Source: Deltaproteobacteria bacterium (lineage in GTDB: Bacteria > Desulfobacterota > Desulfobacteria > Desulfobacterales > JAFDCJ01). From it: 42,522 bases of DNA. The stretch spans positions 1-42,522 of the forward strand of contig JAFDCJ010000214.1 in NCBI GenBank assembly GCA_019312835.1, written 5' to 3'. The notes under the pieces are model-generated. The model did not search any database. It was not told the DNA's origin and worked only from the letters and a program-made list of their open reading frames with translations. Each line of letters starts with the position of its first letter. Positions within the stretch are counted from its first letter, which is position 1. Below are positions 9,063 to 18,638 of the stretch, piece after piece. The translations under genes and the position numbers were made by a program.

Positions 9063-10166
9063 CTAATTCGCATCCGGTACTATTTTCTCAGGTAACCCTA
9101 ATCCATCAACCATAATGGACCTATAAATATCCCTCACTTTCGGGGCCAAATCGTCTTCCGACCGGGGCGGTGTCTGGGCGATCATGATGCCGCTTTTGAG
9201 AATACAAGCCGTTATGCCAATTGGATGTTCGAAGGTTAGGCCGAACTCTCCGGTTGTTTTTAGCGGCAGTCTTTTTTTCTTTATAACGCCGGCCAGTTTA
9301 ACGAGGTTGACATCAAGCCGTTTGGGCGGCGCGACAGAAAACGTCCGTCGACCATCGCGGGCGCAGGACTCTTCAAACCACCGGTCGGGTAACTCGCCCG
9401 GCTTACCGTCAGGCTTTTGGCCGCAAACCTTGCAGGTCTCAAGCCGCGGGATATCCAGGAGATTAAATTCCAGTTCTTTTAAATCGACATAGAGCAGCTT
9501 GTTGAAAAGCTTGGGTTTCTGTCCGATCAAGACCCGGACAGCCTCGGAGACCTGCAGGCTGGCAATCATACCGACTACCGCGGGGTGAACGCCGACCACC
9601 CCGCAGGAGGGGATGTCCTCATTTTTGATGTCGGACATAAAACACTCCAGGCAAAAGGTTTGATCGGGTATCAAGGTTGACACGTTTCCATAGGAAGCCG
9701 TCGCCGCTCCATACACGTAGGGGATCTTGAGGCGGTGACAGGTTCGATTGACGATATAGCGGGTTTCAATCCGATCCAGGCCGTCGATCACGATGTCCAT
9801 GCCGGCAATTAATTCCTCGGCATTGAGGGAGTTGAGCGCTTCGGGCACGGGCTCAAGTTTCACATCCGGATTGAGGCGGCCAAGCCTTTTAAGCGCCACC
9901 TCCACCTTGGGTTGGCCCAGGGCGTCCGCATCGTAAAGGTGCTGGCGATGCAAATCCGTACGGGAGACGATATCGCGATCAACAAAGCGCAGGGTCCCAA
10001 TACCCATTCCCACCAGTTTCAGGGCAATGGGGGAACCCAATCCGCCAACGCCGATGAGACAGGCTTTGGCGTTTCTGAGCGCCAATTGCCCGTCGTATCC
10101 AATATCGGCTAAAACAATCTGCCGGGAGTATGTATCCAATTCTTGGTCGGTGAGCTCTTTTTGCAT
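9063..10166 (-). CDS. ThiF/MoeB/HesA-family E1-like adenylyltransferase
   Basis: YSRQIVLADIGYDGQLALRNAKACLIGVGGLGSPIALKLVGMGIG.LRFVDRDIV nucleotide-binding signature; CLECF...SCGVVGVHPAVVG; later CKVCG pair. Confidence 0.9.
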   Translation of the reverse strand: MQKELTDQELDTYSRQIVLADIGYDGQLALRNAKACLIGVGGLGSPIALKLVGMGIGTLRFVDRDIVSRTDLHRQHLYDADALGQPKVEVALKRLGRLNPDVKLEPVPEALNSLNAEELIAGMDIVIDGLDRIETRYIVNRTCHRLKIPYVYGAATASYGNVSTLIPDQTFCLECFMSDIKNEDIPSCGVVGVHPAVVGMIASLQVSEAVRVLIGQKPKLFNKLLYVDLKELEFNLLDIPRLETCKVCGQKPDGKPGELPDRWFEESCARDGRRTFSVAPPKRLDVNLVKLAGVIKKKRLPLKTTGEFGLTFEHPIGITACILKSGIMIAQTPPRSEDDLAPKVRDIYRSIMVDGLGLPEKIVPDAN

Positions 10167-10315
10167 GGTGGATCACCTGTAATGCCGGGTGCCGCAGAAA
10201 GCCGGAATAGGCATGGATTCAATCGGCAATATCGGTTACTGGCTATGAATGTAGTACTAACTATTTTCACCTCAATTGTAAACAGGGTTTTCATCATTGA
10301 AGTCTAATTAAAGCA

Positions 10316-11452
10316 ATGTTCAGCCATCGGTTGACCTCTGATGAAAGCCATCTTATCTTCAATTCAATGGAATCCCAAGAATTAAAAGGCCTGACCCGTC
10401 AGGTTCTCCAAAACTGTGACGTATCCGATGCCACCCATGCCGGGTTATACTCCATCTGCGGTTTGGCGCTGCGACTGCGCGATCTATACAAATGGGAAAA
10501 CCGGCTGCCGCCCTGGGAAGAGCGCGATTCATCCGAAATCCTGGACTGGATCGACGCTAAAGAAACCAGGTGGGAGACGTTTGCTGAAAACGAATATGCG
10601 CCCTTAACCGTATGCGGTCAGACATTTGATCCCTTTGATGCCGATGGCGTCAATGCCGTATTAGAACCCCATAGGATCTACTATGGCGCCGGTTATGCCC
10701 ACCGCCTCAAACCCACTTTTTTTCTGGCGGAGGTTGAGAACAAAACCCGTTTAAACGGATACAAGATATACACCCTTGGCCGGGAACTGGCGCGGGATCT
10801 GTTGACGATTCCGGCGATGTCCCAGAATGACAGCGTTTTGTTGCGCCAGGAATCCGCCGGCTTATTCCTGTGGGATAAAATATTCTACATCAAAAAATCC
10901 GGCCGTCCGGCGCTTAACTTCGCATTGGAACACCTGGGCATTGCCGAAAAAGATCCGACTCTACTGCACCGGCACCTTCCCAGGATTTTTGCCGCCGTAA
11001 AAGATACCTACATTTATCACGAATTGGGCGAGCTTCAGGAAGCAAGCTTTGACCGGGAAAGCTGGCGGGAAATTGTGGCAGCCTTTCCTTTTTCCCCGGT
11101 GGAGTTCATTGCACGGGCCCTCAAAGATCTTCTGGCTGATACCTGTGAATTTGGAACCCTGCACCATATTATTCAAAAGCGACAATCCGCCGGCCTGGCT
11201 TTTTATGTGGCTTTTATCGAAGGCCTGGCCAAAGAATTTTTCCCGGAGATCGGCATCGCCTTTCAAGAGTTTGCCGGATCCGAGGATTGGCGAGCTATCG
11301 AGCAGGCGGTGGCGCAGGGGTACCAAAATGCCCGTAAGCATACCAGTCTGATATTGGAAATCTATCACGACGGTGTGAAAAAGGAGAATCTTGAGTGGGC
11401 CGAAGCCGAGATCCAGAAAGGGATACTGGGAAAATACATTAAGAAACCGTGA
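10316..11452 (+). CDS. conserved protein of unknown function, divergent from the E1-like gene
   Basis: Long uninterrupted ORF with convincing protein composition (378 aa); family resemblance not verified. Confidence 0.75.
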   Translation: MFSHRLTSDESHLIFNSMESQELKGLTRQVLQNCDVSDATHAGLYSICGLALRLRDLYKWENRLPPWEERDSSEILDWIDAKETRWETFAENEYAPLTVCGQTFDPFDADGVNAVLEPHRIYYGAGYAHRLKPTFFLAEVENKTRLNGYKIYTLGRELARDLLTIPAMSQNDSVLLRQESAGLFLWDKIFYIKKSGRPALNFALEHLGIAEKDPTLLHRHLPRIFAAVKDTYIYHELGELQEASFDRESWREIVAAFPFSPVEFIARALKDLLADTCEFGTLHHIIQKRQSAGLAFYVAFIEGLAKEFFPEIGIAFQEFAGSEDWRAIEQAVAQGYQNARKHTSLILEIYHDGVKKENLEWAEAEIQKGILGKYIKKP

Positions 11453-11481
11453 ACCTTGAACTCTGAACCTTGACCCTTGGG

Positions 11482-13860
11482 TTATTTGCCCAGCTCAACG
11501 ATGACCGCCTGGCCGATCTTGTCGATGGTGTACGGCTTTTTTACATAGGCGCCGGCACCCAGTCGCAGCGCCTCCTTGACACGCCAGGTCTCGGAGAAAC
11601 CACTGGCGATAATCGCCTTCTGGTTCGGATGAATATCGAGAATTTGTTTGTAGGTTTCCAACCCGTCGATGCCGGGATCCATGATCATATCCAGCACGAT
11701 GAGATCTGCAGCGTGATCCTGTAAAAATTGAACGGCCTCTTCCCCGCCGGGTACCGAATTGACCTCGTAACCCAATTTTTTAAGCATGAGGGTGGCTATT
11801 TTGCGCTGTTCCTCAACATCGTCCACCATCAGGATCCTCTCGCCCTTACCCCTGGTCGCGACGGTCTTTCCGGTGGTTTGATCATCCGCCAGAGATTCCC
11901 TGGTAACCGGAAAGTAAAGGGTGAATGTGGTTCCCTGGCCTTCGATGCTTTGCAGGTCTATATATCCTTTGTGATCCTTGACGGTACCCCACACAACCGC
12001 CATGCCCAGTCCGGTGCCGCTGCGACCCATTTTTTTCTTGGTATAAAACGGCTCAAAAATGCGTTCTTTGTCTTCCGGACTGATGCCAATTCCTGCGTCA
12101 GAGACTTTTAGCAGGACGTAGTCGCCTTCTTCGATTTCGTCATATACCCCGACAGGCTGGTCAAGATACTTGTTTTCAGTGGTTATGTGAATGGTGCCGC
12201 CATCGACCATGGCCTCGGCAGCATTCGATAAAAGATTCATGACCGTTTTGGATAGATGAACCGGAGAGCCGGAGATATTCAGCAGATCAGCTGCAAGATT
12301 GACTTCCACCTCGAGTCCGGGATGGAATTGCTTAATTTTCTCAAATTCCGGTGTTTCCAGATGTTCGGATATGATTTTGTTCAGGTTTACGATTTCGGAA
12401 ATTGACACACCCCGCCGGGCCAGTGTCAGCAGATCCTGGACGATGGCGGCGGCTTTAAATCCTGATTTTTGGATGGTTTCCAGGGGTTCTCTTAAATCGC
12501 TGTCATCGGAAAGGTCCATCAACAGCAACTCCGGGTAACTGACGATGCCGGATAATATATTGTTGAGATCGTGGGCTACGCCACCGGCCAGGGTGCCGAT
12601 GGCTTCCATTTTCTGGGCACGTTGCAGCTTGGATTCAAGCTTCTTTTTGTCTTCTTCGACCTTTTTCCATTTGCTGATATCCCTGGTAATGGTGAGGATA
12701 TGGTTCTCGCCATTCAGATTAATGATCCGGGCGGAAATCAATCCAGGCTTTACCTCACCGCTTTTGCATCTAAACTTGGATTCGACATTATCCACGTATC
12801 CGGTTTTTTTAAGATCGGCGATGATTTTTTTGCGATCCTCGGAAACCGCCCATATCTGAATATCCCGGGACGATACGCCGATGACGTCGGACCGGCTGTA
12901 TCCGGTTAATGTCGAAAAACCCTCGTTAATTTCAACGAACTCACCTTTTAGCTTGTTGATGTTGACGGCATCCGGACTGGTATGAAAAACGGTGCGAAAC
13001 CGCTGCTCGCTTTCTCGCAGCGCATCGTTGGCCCATTGGCGCTGTTTGATTTCATCGAGTAATTCGGCATTGGTTTTTTCAAGTTCGCCGGTCCTCTGGG
13101 TGACCCGATGCTCCAACTCGGCATTGGCGATCTCCAATGCCTTTTTACGATCTTCTGCAATTTCAAATAGCGCCATGTAATTTTTTAGCGTCACATACAT
13201 GATCGAGGTTGAGAATCCCAGGAAGCCATACTCCATTAAAAACTGAATCGTCTTGAGGCCCAGGGTCGCTGCAGCATCATGGATACCCAGAACAGCCCAG
13301 AGGAAAAAGCCCAGGATAAATATTCTGGTCCCGGATTTGTGTCGATGCCGGTATTTAATCCAGTAGACCAGACACAGAGCGGCTGCCAGGGAGGAATAAA
13401 CCAAAAAGAAAGGTCCCAGTAGACCCAGTTCAGGTTCGATGTAGGGTTTCTTCAGCCACAGGAAACTGCGATAGGTAAATTCATCGGTGATAACCAGTCC
13501 GGTGGTCCATAGAATGGCCAGAAGTATCAAATGAAATATGCCTGCGATTCGATGATACCGGGGAGCCTTTATTTCAAGATAACTGAATGTGAAACCATAA
13601 ACGCAATGAACCAGCAGTAAAAATGTTGAATACTGAAATAACTCGGCGACATGATTTGTAAAACCCGCAGAGGTGTTAAACTGGACAAAGACCGTTAAGG
13701 CATAAACACAGGTCGCCAGGGAAAGCAGGGCACCCCACTTGCTCCAGTTGAACAGGGGACCCTTCAGGTAAATCCAGCCCTGGAAAACAAAGAAAAAAAG
13801 CGCCATAACCGCCACTGCCAGAGAGCCGGCGGATGAAAATACGATGTCGGTATTCAACAT
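11482..13860 (-). CDS. membrane hybrid sensor histidine kinase (N-terminal multi-TM, PAS, HisKA/HATPase, C-terminal receiver)
   Basis: GGVAHDLNNILSGI H-box, GTGLGMAVVWG G-box, and receiver domain ILMVDDVEEQRKIA...LIVLDMIMDPGIDGLE...YVKKPY. Confidence 0.93.
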   Translation of the reverse strand: MLNTDIVFSSAGSLAVAVMALFFFVFQGWIYLKGPLFNWSKWGALLSLATCVYALTVFVQFNTSAGFTNHVAELFQYSTFLLLVHCVYGFTFSYLEIKAPRYHRIAGIFHLILLAILWTTGLVITDEFTYRSFLWLKKPYIEPELGLLGPFFLVYSSLAAALCLVYWIKYRHRHKSGTRIFILGFFLWAVLGIHDAAATLGLKTIQFLMEYGFLGFSTSIMYVTLKNYMALFEIAEDRKKALEIANAELEHRVTQRTGELEKTNAELLDEIKQRQWANDALRESEQRFRTVFHTSPDAVNINKLKGEFVEINEGFSTLTGYSRSDVIGVSSRDIQIWAVSEDRKKIIADLKKTGYVDNVESKFRCKSGEVKPGLISARIINLNGENHILTITRDISKWKKVEEDKKKLESKLQRAQKMEAIGTLAGGVAHDLNNILSGIVSYPELLLMDLSDDSDLREPLETIQKSGFKAAAIVQDLLTLARRGVSISEIVNLNKIISEHLETPEFEKIKQFHPGLEVEVNLAADLLNISGSPVHLSKTVMNLLSNAAEAMVDGGTIHITTENKYLDQPVGVYDEIEEGDYVLLKVSDAGIGISPEDKERIFEPFYTKKKMGRSGTGLGMAVVWGTVKDHKGYIDLQSIEGQGTTFTLYFPVTRESLADDQTTGKTVATRGKGERILMVDDVEEQRKIATLMLKKLGYEVNSVPGGEEAVQFLQDHAADLIVLDMIMDPGIDGLETYKQILDIHPNQKAIIASGFSETWRVKEALRLGAGAYVKKPYTIDKIGQAVIVELGK

Positions 13861-14101
13861 ATGGGTACAAATGCCTCAACAGTTCCAGATCATTTGGTGC
13901 TAGCTATTTAAATATCGGTCATTATTTTAAAAACTTGAATGAATCTGGCGGGGTGCGGGGCGGTCCTTGCGCCGACGAGGGAATGGATTTGCCACTGCTG
14001 ACAACGAATGCCGATGGTACCTGCGTCGCGTTGCTCGATGGGAAGCAGGTGATTTTGGTGCGCTCGGAGTGGCCATTGGCGGAAATTTTCTATTTATGCA
14101 A

Positions 14102-15499
14102 TTATATCTTAATATTATTAAATCTTCGAATCCAAAATTTTCGATTGCTTTGAGGGGGACCGGGTTGTAAAATCTCACAGGCCCATCGGATACAACCCAT
14201 GAATTGCCTGATATACCCTCTGGTTCTCTTTGATTCCAGATGGTAGTTCAGTTGAATGGTATTCAAAAGGTCTATCAAATCTTTTTGAAACGACAGGGAT
14301 TGAAACCGGCCCCTGGTTTTTCTGGTTCCCGAGAATTGATCGATCCCGAAATATCGCAAGACGAATACCGTTCCCATGCATCCATGGCGCAGGGCCACCA
14401 AAAAGCGAGTCATAGGGTAACCTCCCGGCATTCCGCAGGGAGGTCCGGCCGGGCAAGGAAAGATCTTTGTTTTCATTTTCAGCATTTGATCCATAGTTTG
14501 GCATTCTGTCTTGCCAAAATAATCAGTTGTGCGGACGAGCCGGGTAATCCAGTTGAAAAAAATGTCAAAGACCGCGCTGTTCTCCAGGTTTTCCGGGGGG
14601 CACCTGAGCGTTTTCCAAAATAAGGCTGCATATCCATAGAACAACAGTTTGGCGACATGATCGGGTCGATGGCGCCTGTCGGCGAACTTGAGGCAAAAAT
14701 TACCCACAAATTCCACCGTAATGCGACCAAACAACATCAATAACGATTCACTTTTTTCATGCTCGACGGCGGCCAGATAGGCCGTCAGATAACGGCACTG
14801 ATCTTTTTTAAGGAAACGAAAAGCGCGTGGCAGCACGATCCAGGGAGTGGCGATGCTGTCCAGTAATTCAAAGAGATGGTCCGGAGACGGGTCTTTATTC
14901 ATGGTCCCGGAAATGGCAGTGGGCCCAGAACCCTTGAAGCGGTTTAATGGGTCGCTGGTATTGCCGGCTTTCAGGCTGAACCCCTGCCGGACATCTTCAA
15001 TTTCACGGTCGATGTTGGGATGAAAGGCGATGATTTTCTCATTGGCCGGTCCTACCCGGCACCAGGAAGAAGATGCAATCTCGAAAAGCCCCTTTGAAAT
15101 CGGCTCGTCAAATCCGATCCGCTTAAGGGTTGGCAGAATGCGTTGGCTCAGCATCTTATCAAACCATGCCGGCAACTTTTCCAGCGACAGGTTGTTTAGA
15201 AGCCGCAGGTATTGGCGCCGGGCCAAATTTTCATATGTCCGCAGCTGGTTGTCGAAATCCCTATCGGCATCATAGCTGAATTCCGGATAGGGCTTGCCGG
15301 CGTTTTGCCTGGAGCAGGGAAGGCGGTTACCGACGATTTGGCCATGCTGGCAAAGGGTTGTCCCTTGACCGGGGCGGTCGTTTTTGGGGCGAATCGGACG
15401 GCAGGTGTTTGAGGAGGTCATAGCCGTTCCACCTTTCAATGCGTGAAGGTAATTCTGAAGAATTCCAATGACGGGATGAAAGATCCAACTGGCTTGCAT
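14102..15499 (-). CDS. hypothetical protein, no recognised family
   Basis: 465-codon ORF; convincing helical composition in the middle, less so in the C-terminal third. True start may be internal (e.g. MTSSNTCRPIR). Confidence 0.5.
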   Translation of the reverse strand: MQASWIFHPVIGILQNYLHALKGGTAMTSSNTCRPIRPKNDRPGQGTTLCQHGQIVGNRLPCSRQNAGKPYPEFSYDADRDFDNQLRTYENLARRQYLRLLNNLSLEKLPAWFDKMLSQRILPTLKRIGFDEPISKGLFEIASSSWCRVGPANEKIIAFHPNIDREIEDVRQGFSLKAGNTSDPLNRFKGSGPTAISGTMNKDPSPDHLFELLDSIATPWIVLPRAFRFLKKDQCRYLTAYLAAVEHEKSESLLMLFGRITVEFVGNFCLKFADRRHRPDHVAKLLFYGYAALFWKTLRCPPENLENSAVFDIFFNWITRLVRTTDYFGKTECQTMDQMLKMKTKIFPCPAGPPCGMPGGYPMTRFLVALRHGCMGTVFVLRYFGIDQFSGTRKTRGRFQSLSFQKDLIDLLNTIQLNYHLESKRTRGYIRQFMGCIRWACEILQPGPPQSNRKFWIRRFNNIKI

Positions 15500-15613
15500 T
15501 TTTCATTCGGGCTGGCGGCGGCCTTTCAATTTACAGGATCAGACAGGTGTGGAACCGGAATCGAACAAATGTAAGCGCGCTTATCATATACCACATTGTG
15601 ACAGACAAAGAAT

Positions 15614-15627
15614 TTGACTTAAGTCAA
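15614..15627. promoter_or_regulatory. CRP/FNR-type palindrome (TTGACTTAAGTCAA), candidate HcpR-like site upstream of hcp
   Basis: Perfect 14-bp palindrome in the leader of hcp. Confidence 0.55.
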
Positions 15628-15802
15628 TTACCGGGCTGCAAAAAACAAATAGGGTGCGCCCTTTTCGAAGTTGTCGAAAATTCCATTAAATTATTGCGGG
15701 TCGCGATTGATTTTAATATGTTCGTGATTACTATGGGGGTCGAAAAATTTTAATGATAGAAACGCAACGTCACTGAACCTAATTTTTCATTGTAAAGGAA
15801 GG

Positions 15803-17437
15803 ATGCAAATGTTTTGTTTTCAATGTGAGCAAACCGCTAAAGGGGAAGGATGCACCAAAATCGGTGTTTGCGGCAAACAGCCCGATGTTGCCGCCCTTCA
15901 GGATCTTTTAAACTATGCCGTCAAGGGACTGTCACAGGTGGCGGTAGCGGGTCGTAAGGTGGGGGTCAACGATCAGCAAGTCAATCAATTTACCAGCAAA
16001 GCTATTTTCTCAACATTGACGAATGTGGATTTTGATCCTGACCGGTTTGTCGAGTTGATCAAGGAAGCGGTGCAAAAAAGGGACGCTTTGAAAGAAAAAG
16101 TGAAGGCCGCCGGCGGCAATGTTGAATTTGGAGAAGGCCCCTCAACCTTCAAACCCGAACCGATTGCCGGGGCCCTGGTGGCCCAGGGTGAGAAGGTTGG
16201 GATCCAGTCGAATCGTGCTATCGACGCCGACATCCTCTCGCTGCGTGAATTGCTGGTTTACGGTATCCGGGGAATGGCCGCCTATGCGGATCATGCCGCC
16301 ATACTGGGTCAAGAAGACGACGGCGTCTATGCCTTTATGCAGGAAGGCATGGCAGCCACCCTCAACAGAGAACTTTCGGTTGACGATTATATCGGGTTGG
16401 TGATGAAGTGCGGTGAAGTCAACTTGAAGACCATGGAGCTTCTGGATGCTGGCAATACGGGTACCTACGGACATCCCGTCCCGACCTCTGTTCCTCTGGG
16501 CGCTAAGGCGGGCAAGGCGATTCTGGTTTCCGGTCATGACCTCAAAGACCTGGAGGAAATTTTAAAGCAAACCGAGGGTAAGGGCATTAACGTTTATACC
16601 CACGGAGAAATGCTTCCTTGCCATGGATATCCGGAGCTCAAAAAATATTCTCATTTTTATGGCCATTACGGCAGTGCCTGGCAGAATCAGGCCAAAGAGT
16701 TCGACGCCTTTCCCGGTGCGATATTGATGACCACCAATTGTATCCAGAAACCCAGAGACAGTTACCGGGATCGCATTTTTACCACCGGCCTGGTGGGATG
16801 GCCGGGTGTCCATCATATCGCTGACAAGGATTTCGCCCCCGTGATCGCAAAAGCCCTTGAATTGCCCGGCTTCACCGAGGATCGAGACGGCAAGCGCGTA
16901 CTGGTCGGTTTTGCCCGCACCGCCGTGATGGGGGTTGCCGACAAGGTCATCGAAGCGGTCAAGAACAAAGCGATCCGGCATTTTTTCCTGGTGGGCGGCT
17001 GTGACGGAGCCAAACCCGGACGTGACTATTACACCAGATTCGTCGAGCAGGTTCCCGATGACTGCGTGGTGTTGACCCTTGCCTGCGGCAAATTTCGCTT
17101 CTTTGACAAGGATCTGGGCGACATCGGGGGGATCCCGCGTCTGCTGGATGTCGGACAATGCAATGATGCCTACTCGGCCATCAAAATTGCAACGGCTCTG
17201 GCCGATGCCTTTGAATGCGGCGTCAACGATCTGCCCCTGTCCATGATTCTGTCATGGTATGAACAAAAAGCCTGTGCGATTCTGTTGACCCTGCTTTATC
17301 TGGGAATAAAGGACATCCGTCTGGGACCAAGCCTGCCGGCATTTGTCTCTCCCAATGTATTGAATGTCCTGGTGGACAAATTCAACATCATGCCGATCAA
17401 CACACCGGAGGAAGATCTGCAGGCCATTTTGGGATAG
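15803..17437 (+). CDS. hcp: hydroxylamine reductase / hybrid-cluster protein Hcp
   Basis: N-terminal MFCFQCEQTAKGEGCTKIGVCGK (CxxC-x8-C-x5-C), CGEVNLKTMELLDAGNTGTYGHP, and C-terminal hybrid-cluster cysteine motifs. Confidence 0.96.
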   Translation: MQMFCFQCEQTAKGEGCTKIGVCGKQPDVAALQDLLNYAVKGLSQVAVAGRKVGVNDQQVNQFTSKAIFSTLTNVDFDPDRFVELIKEAVQKRDALKEKVKAAGGNVEFGEGPSTFKPEPIAGALVAQGEKVGIQSNRAIDADILSLRELLVYGIRGMAAYADHAAILGQEDDGVYAFMQEGMAATLNRELSVDDYIGLVMKCGEVNLKTMELLDAGNTGTYGHPVPTSVPLGAKAGKAILVSGHDLKDLEEILKQTEGKGINVYTHGEMLPCHGYPELKKYSHFYGHYGSAWQNQAKEFDAFPGAILMTTNCIQKPRDSYRDRIFTTGLVGWPGVHHIADKDFAPVIAKALELPGFTEDRDGKRVLVGFARTAVMGVADKVIEAVKNKAIRHFFLVGGCDGAKPGRDYYTRFVEQVPDDCVVLTLACGKFRFFDKDLGDIGGIPRLLDVGQCNDAYSAIKIATALADAFECGVNDLPLSMILSWYEQKACAILLTLLYLGIKDIRLGPSLPAFVSPNVLNVLVDKFNIMPINTPEEDLQAILG

Positions 17438-17508
17438 AAGTATTCCATCTGAGCCAGAGCTCAATTGGAAGTTATTCGTTACCAGTCAATGCGCCTCAAT
17501 ACGACCGA

Positions 17509-17541
17509 TGCCTGGTTGAGCAATTTTGGCTCAATCAGGCA
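17509..17541 (+). terminator. probable hcp terminator hairpin
   Basis: TGCCTGGTTGAGC ... GCTCAATCAGGCA (one G-U-type mismatch) followed by TTTTCCCC. Confidence 0.6.
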
Positions 17542-17918
17542 TTTTCCCCTCGGGTGATTCTGCCTCTATGCGGCGGTTGATTAACCCGATTCCCCTCACC
17601 AGCCACCTTACCGGAACTTAAAAACGGCCGCAGTCTATTTCTAACATTGTACAATAAAGAACACATCCTTCGTCTAAATAACCATACGATCCGCCGTATT
17701 CATTCCCTTGCAGATAATGATTAACCTTATGAAATTATTCAATAAAGGTTTTAGGCTAAAAATATGCATGCTTCTTGCAATTGCGGTAGGCCAACAGTCG
17801 GAGCATGGCACGGTTGGAAGCGCGGCAATGCCTGCGCTCGGTTTCAATTCCCGAAATGAGTTTAGGCTTTGAAGTGAGTTTGAAGGAAGGGGGACACAAA
17901 ACTTAACAGGATTTGTTC

Positions 17919-18638
17919 ATGCCAACCAGAGTAATTCGTTACTGTTTCCGGATGCCGGACAACTCCCGTGAAGATTTCAGGTTTGAGTTGAATGCAGAAA
18001 ATCTTGAATTCCGGGGGAATCTTACCGAAGGTTTGCCGCCCTGGACGAAGCTGGAATTTCACCAATGCGCCAATTGCCCGCTGGATGCCGCGGCCCATCC
18101 CCACTGCCCGCTGGCGATCAATATATATAATATTGTTCAGCGCCTTGACGGCCTGAACTCTTATGATGAGATCACGGTGGAAGTTGTCACCAAACAGCGC
18201 TGGATTGCCCAGCGCACCACGGCCCAATTGGCGATCAGCTCGATGATGGGCCTGGTCATCGCTGCCTGCGGCTGTCCCCACACGGCCTTCTTCAAGCCCA
18301 TGGCCTGGTTTCATTTGCCCCTGGCCAGTAAAGAGGAGACTGTTTTCCGCGCCACCTCATTTTACATGCTGGCCCAATACTATTGTCAAAAAGAGGGTCG
18401 CGCCGCCGATTTTGAATTTGAAGGCCTGGCCAAAATCTATCAAAATATGCAAACCGTCAACTGCGCCATTGCTCGACGGCTGCGGGTAGCCACTGCCAAC
18501 GACTCGTCGGTAAATGCCATCGTCATTCTGGACAGCTTCGCGCAGATCGTGCCGTTTGCCATCGAAGAATCCCTGGAAGAACTGCGTTATCTGTTTTCCC
18601 CCTCTTTTTCCGGTCGACAGAGCCGGCCTAGTTCTTAA
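17919..18638 (+). CDS. conserved hypothetical protein with two Cys/His motifs
   Basis: ORF 17913-18638; ATG at 17919 preferred. Motifs HQCANCPLDAAAHPHCPLA and ACGCPHTAFFKP. Confidence 0.75.
   Translation: MPTRVIRYCFRMPDNSREDFRFELNAENLEFRGNLTEGLPPWTKLEFHQCANCPLDAAAHPHCPLAINIYNIVQRLDGLNSYDEITVEVVTKQRWIAQRTTAQLAISSMMGLVIAACGCPHTAFFKPMAWFHLPLASKEETVFRATSFYMLAQYYCQKEGRAADFEFEGLAKIYQNMQTVNCAIARRLRVATANDSSVNAIVILDSFAQIVPFAIEESLEELRYLFSPSFSGRQSRPSS

Noticed and set aside
15547-15753. 68-codon ORF in the hcp leader
   Set aside because: Overlaps the palindromic operator, no RBS, no recognisable product.
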